NCBI GenBank assembly: GCA_031406795.1
Contig: JANOHV010000198.1
Location: forward strand, 1-18,289
Origin: DATDCY01 sp031406795 [NCBI: Candidatus Rokuibacteriota bacterium]
Lineage (GTDB): Bacteria > JAUVQV01
Reading direction: 5' to 3'
DNA: 18,289 nt
Below, in pieces: positions 16,464 through 18,289 of the stretch (within the stretch, counting starts at the first letter, position 1; every line of letters begins with the position of its first letter). The notes under the pieces were generated by a model. It saw only the letters and a list, made by a program, of their open reading frames with translations. It was not told the DNA's origin and did not search any database. A program made the position numbers and the translations under genes.

Positions 16464-18289
16464 GTGGCCCGCGGCAGGAAGAAAAAGAAGGACCAGTCCC
16501 TCCGCCGGGGGCGAGAGCAGGGCGCGCGACGCGAGGCGCGGTGGAACCGCCTGCGGGAGATCGCCGGCGTCGGCTTCGTCGCCCTGACCATCGCCGCCAT
16601 CATCGCGCTGGCGTCGTTCAACGCCCACGACCCCTCCCTGAACACCGCCAGCGGCAGCGCGGCCATCCACAACTTCCTCGGCGTCCTCGGAGCATACTTT
16701 GCCGACTTCCTCGTCCAGTTTTTCGGCTTCGGGGCCTGGCTCTTCCCGCTGTTCGCCTTCGGGGCGGCGGTTCTGCTCTTCGCGGGCATCGCCGTCAGCC
16801 TTCTCAGCCGTTTGGGCCGGGCTCTCGGACTGCTCGGCTTCTCGCTGTCGCTCGTCGCGCTCGGCAATCTCGCCTTTGGAGCGGCCGATCCCTTCTACGG
16901 CGGGGCGGGAATCTCGGTTCCCGCCGGCGGGGCGCTCGGCAACGCGCTGGTGCGGCTGTGCCGCCCCCTGCTCGGCGACGCCGGCACCGGGCTGGTCTTC
17001 ACGTTCCTGCTGGTCGCCTCGTTCACCCTCGCCACGCACCTGACTCCCGGTCACCTCTCACGCGCCGCCGGGTCCGGGCTGATCCGCGCCTGGGAATTGC
17101 GCCGTGGACGCAAGGAGAAGGAGGAGGCGCGAAGCCAGCGGAGCGCCGCAGATGCCCCGGCGCGAAAGCCGGAGCCTGAGCAGCTCCCCCCGCCGCAGCT
17201 CGAAATAGACGCGGAGGACCTCGACGGGCCGATGATCGTGCAGCGGCCGCCGCCGCTGCGCAAGAAGCCGGTCGCCGCACGGCGCGCCGAGCCGGCCCGC
17301 GCCGCGGGCGCCTTCCGCCTGCCGCCCCTCGACCTGCTCGACGACCCGCCCGCCGACCGCGCGCCGGTGTCGCGCGAGGAGATCCTGGCCAACTCGCGCA
17401 TCCTCGAGCGCAAACTCGCGGACTTCGGCGTCAACGGCAAGGTCACTCAGGTGCACCCGGGACCGGTGATCACGATGTACGAGTACGAACTGGCACCCGG
17501 AATCAAAATGAACCGCATCGAGGGCCTGCAGGACGATCTCGCGCTGGCGCTCTCGGCGACTTCGGTCCGCGTCGCCCGGATCCCGGGCAAGTCCGTCGTC
17601 GGGATCGAATTGCCGAACCGCAGCCGCGAGGTGGTGACGCTGAAGGAGATCATGCTCTCCGAGGAGTTCGGGCGGGCGCACTCGAAACTCTCCGTCGCGC
17701 TCGGCAAGGACACCTTCGGCAAGCCGCGGGTCGCCGACCTGGGCAAGATGCCCCACGTGCTGATCGCGGGCGCCACCGGCTCGGGCAAGAGCGTGATGAT
17801 CAACACGCTGATCAGCTCGATCCTGTTCGCGGCGCGCCCCGACGAGGTGCAGTTCATCATGATCGACCCGAAGATGGTCGAGCTGACGATGTACGACGGC
17901 ATCCCGCACCTGATCGCGCCGGTGGTCAGCAACCCGAAGAAGGCGGCCTACGCGCTGCGCAACGCCGTCGGCCTGATGGAGGAGCGCTACAAGATCCTCG
18001 CCGAGAAGAAAGTTCGCAACATCGAGTCCTACAACCACCATCTCGCGGCGGAGGCGAAGGCGCGCGGCGAGGTGCCGGCGCTGATGTCGTTTCTCGTGAT
18101 CGTCATCGACGAACTGGCCGACCTGATGATCCTGGCCCAGAGCGAGGTCGAGGACTCGATCACGCGGCTGGCGCAGCTCTCGCGCGCCGTCGGCATGCAC
18201 CTGGTCATAGCCACGCAGCGCCCCTCGACGAACGTCATCACCGGCATCATCAAGGCGAACCTGCCGGTGCGTATGTCCTTCAACGTCTC
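16464..18289 (+). CDS. ftsK: DNA translocase FtsK (3' end beyond the window)
   Basis: FtsK is a septum-anchored ATP-driven DNA pump that clears chromosome dimers and termini from the division site. The visible 608 residues have a basic N-terminus, about four membrane segments (roughly 35-200), a charged Pro-rich linker (about 215-300), then the alpha domain (near ILERKLADFGVNGKVTQVHP) and the RecA-like motor. The motor has Walker A GATGSGKS (436-443) and Walker B VIVIDELADLM with D549/E550, followed by SRAVGMHLVIATQRPS. The short linker gives a SpoIIIE/short-FtsK layout. The window ends after RMSFNV, so the end of the motor and any gamma domain are missing. Start GTG 16464 has AGGAG 7 nt upstream. 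Confidence 0.96.
   Translation, partial: MARGRKKKKDQSLRRGREQGARREARWNRLREIAGVGFVALTIAAIIALASFNAHDPSLNTASGSAAIHNFLGVLGAYFADFLVQFFGFGAWLFPLFAFGAAVLLFAGIAVSLLSRLGRALGLLGFSLSLVALGNLAFGAADPFYGGAGISVPAGGALGNALVRLCRPLLGDAGTGLVFTFLLVASFTLATHLTPGHLSRAAGSGLIRAWELRRGRKEKEEARSQRSAADAPARKPEPEQLPPPQLEIDAEDLDGPMIVQRPPPLRKKPVAARRAEPARAAGAFRLPPLDLLDDPPADRAPVSREEILANSRILERKLADFGVNGKVTQVHPGPVITMYEYELAPGIKMNRIEGLQDDLALALSATSVRVARIPGKSVVGIELPNRSREVVTLKEIMLSEEFGRAHSKLSVALGKDTFGKPRVADLGKMPHVLIAGATGSGKSVMINTLISSILFAARPDEVQFIMIDPKMVELTMYDGIPHLIAPVVSNPKKAAYALRNAVGLMEERYKILAEKKVRNIESYNHHLAAEAKARGEVPALMSFLVIVIDELADLMILAQSEVEDSITRLAQLSRAVGMHLVIATQRPSTNVITGIIKANLPVRMSFNV

Overview
The window is a high-GC, densely coded bacterial chromosome segment with no phage, plasmid or transposase genes. 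Several characters suggest a deltaproteobacterium in the broad sense (Desulfuromonas/Geobacter-like or a neighbouring lineage): a mitochondrial-type EF-G, an ApgM-like putative homoserine kinase beside homoserine dehydrogenase, and GC-rich palindromic repeats in many gene gaps. This placement is an inference and was not tested by alignment.

Left part (1-7851), mostly minus strand. The tmRNA gene ssrA (380 down to 20) has a clear promoter and encodes the tag ANTDYALAA. A plus-strand gene for a 795-aa exported protein of unknown function (550-2937) separates it from smpB, the protein partner of tmRNA. Further minus-strand genes follow. smpB lies 8 nt behind an ApgM-family gene, and that gene lies behind hom (homoserine dehydrogenase). 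Between hom and the ApgM-family gene sit five 41-bp tandem repeats, each carrying a 19-21 bp palindrome, and one related palindrome in the opposite orientation. Upstream of hom are a CpXC zinc-ribbon protein, a DinB-family protein and a YaiI/UPF0178 protein.

Middle part (7852-11956). A plus-strand hybrid histidine kinase (sensor, PAS, HisKA, ATPase, receiver) is divergent from the YaiI gene and convergent with lipA (lipoyl synthase, minus strand). lipA carries an unusual in-frame insertion of about 42 codons. Upstream of lipA lies a palindrome of about 227 bp. It is followed by a strong sigma70-type promoter and a structured leader of about 120 nt for the EF-G gene.

Right part (11957-18289), all plus strand: EF-G of the mitochondrial/spd type, a small P-loop ATPase of unknown role, a 125-bp palindrome, a Rossmann/SLOG-like protein of unknown role, an inverted pair of short palindromes, uppP (undecaprenyl-diphosphatase), and ftsK cut by the window end. 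Known processes covered are ribosome rescue (ssrA, smpB), translocation (EF-G), threonine precursor synthesis (hom plus the ApgM-like kinase candidate), lipoate synthesis, cell-wall lipid recycling and chromosome segregation. The best candidates for undescribed biology are the P-loop ATPase/SLOG-like pair, the exported protein between ssrA and smpB, and the palindromic repeats placed at gene ends and a ribosome-binding site.
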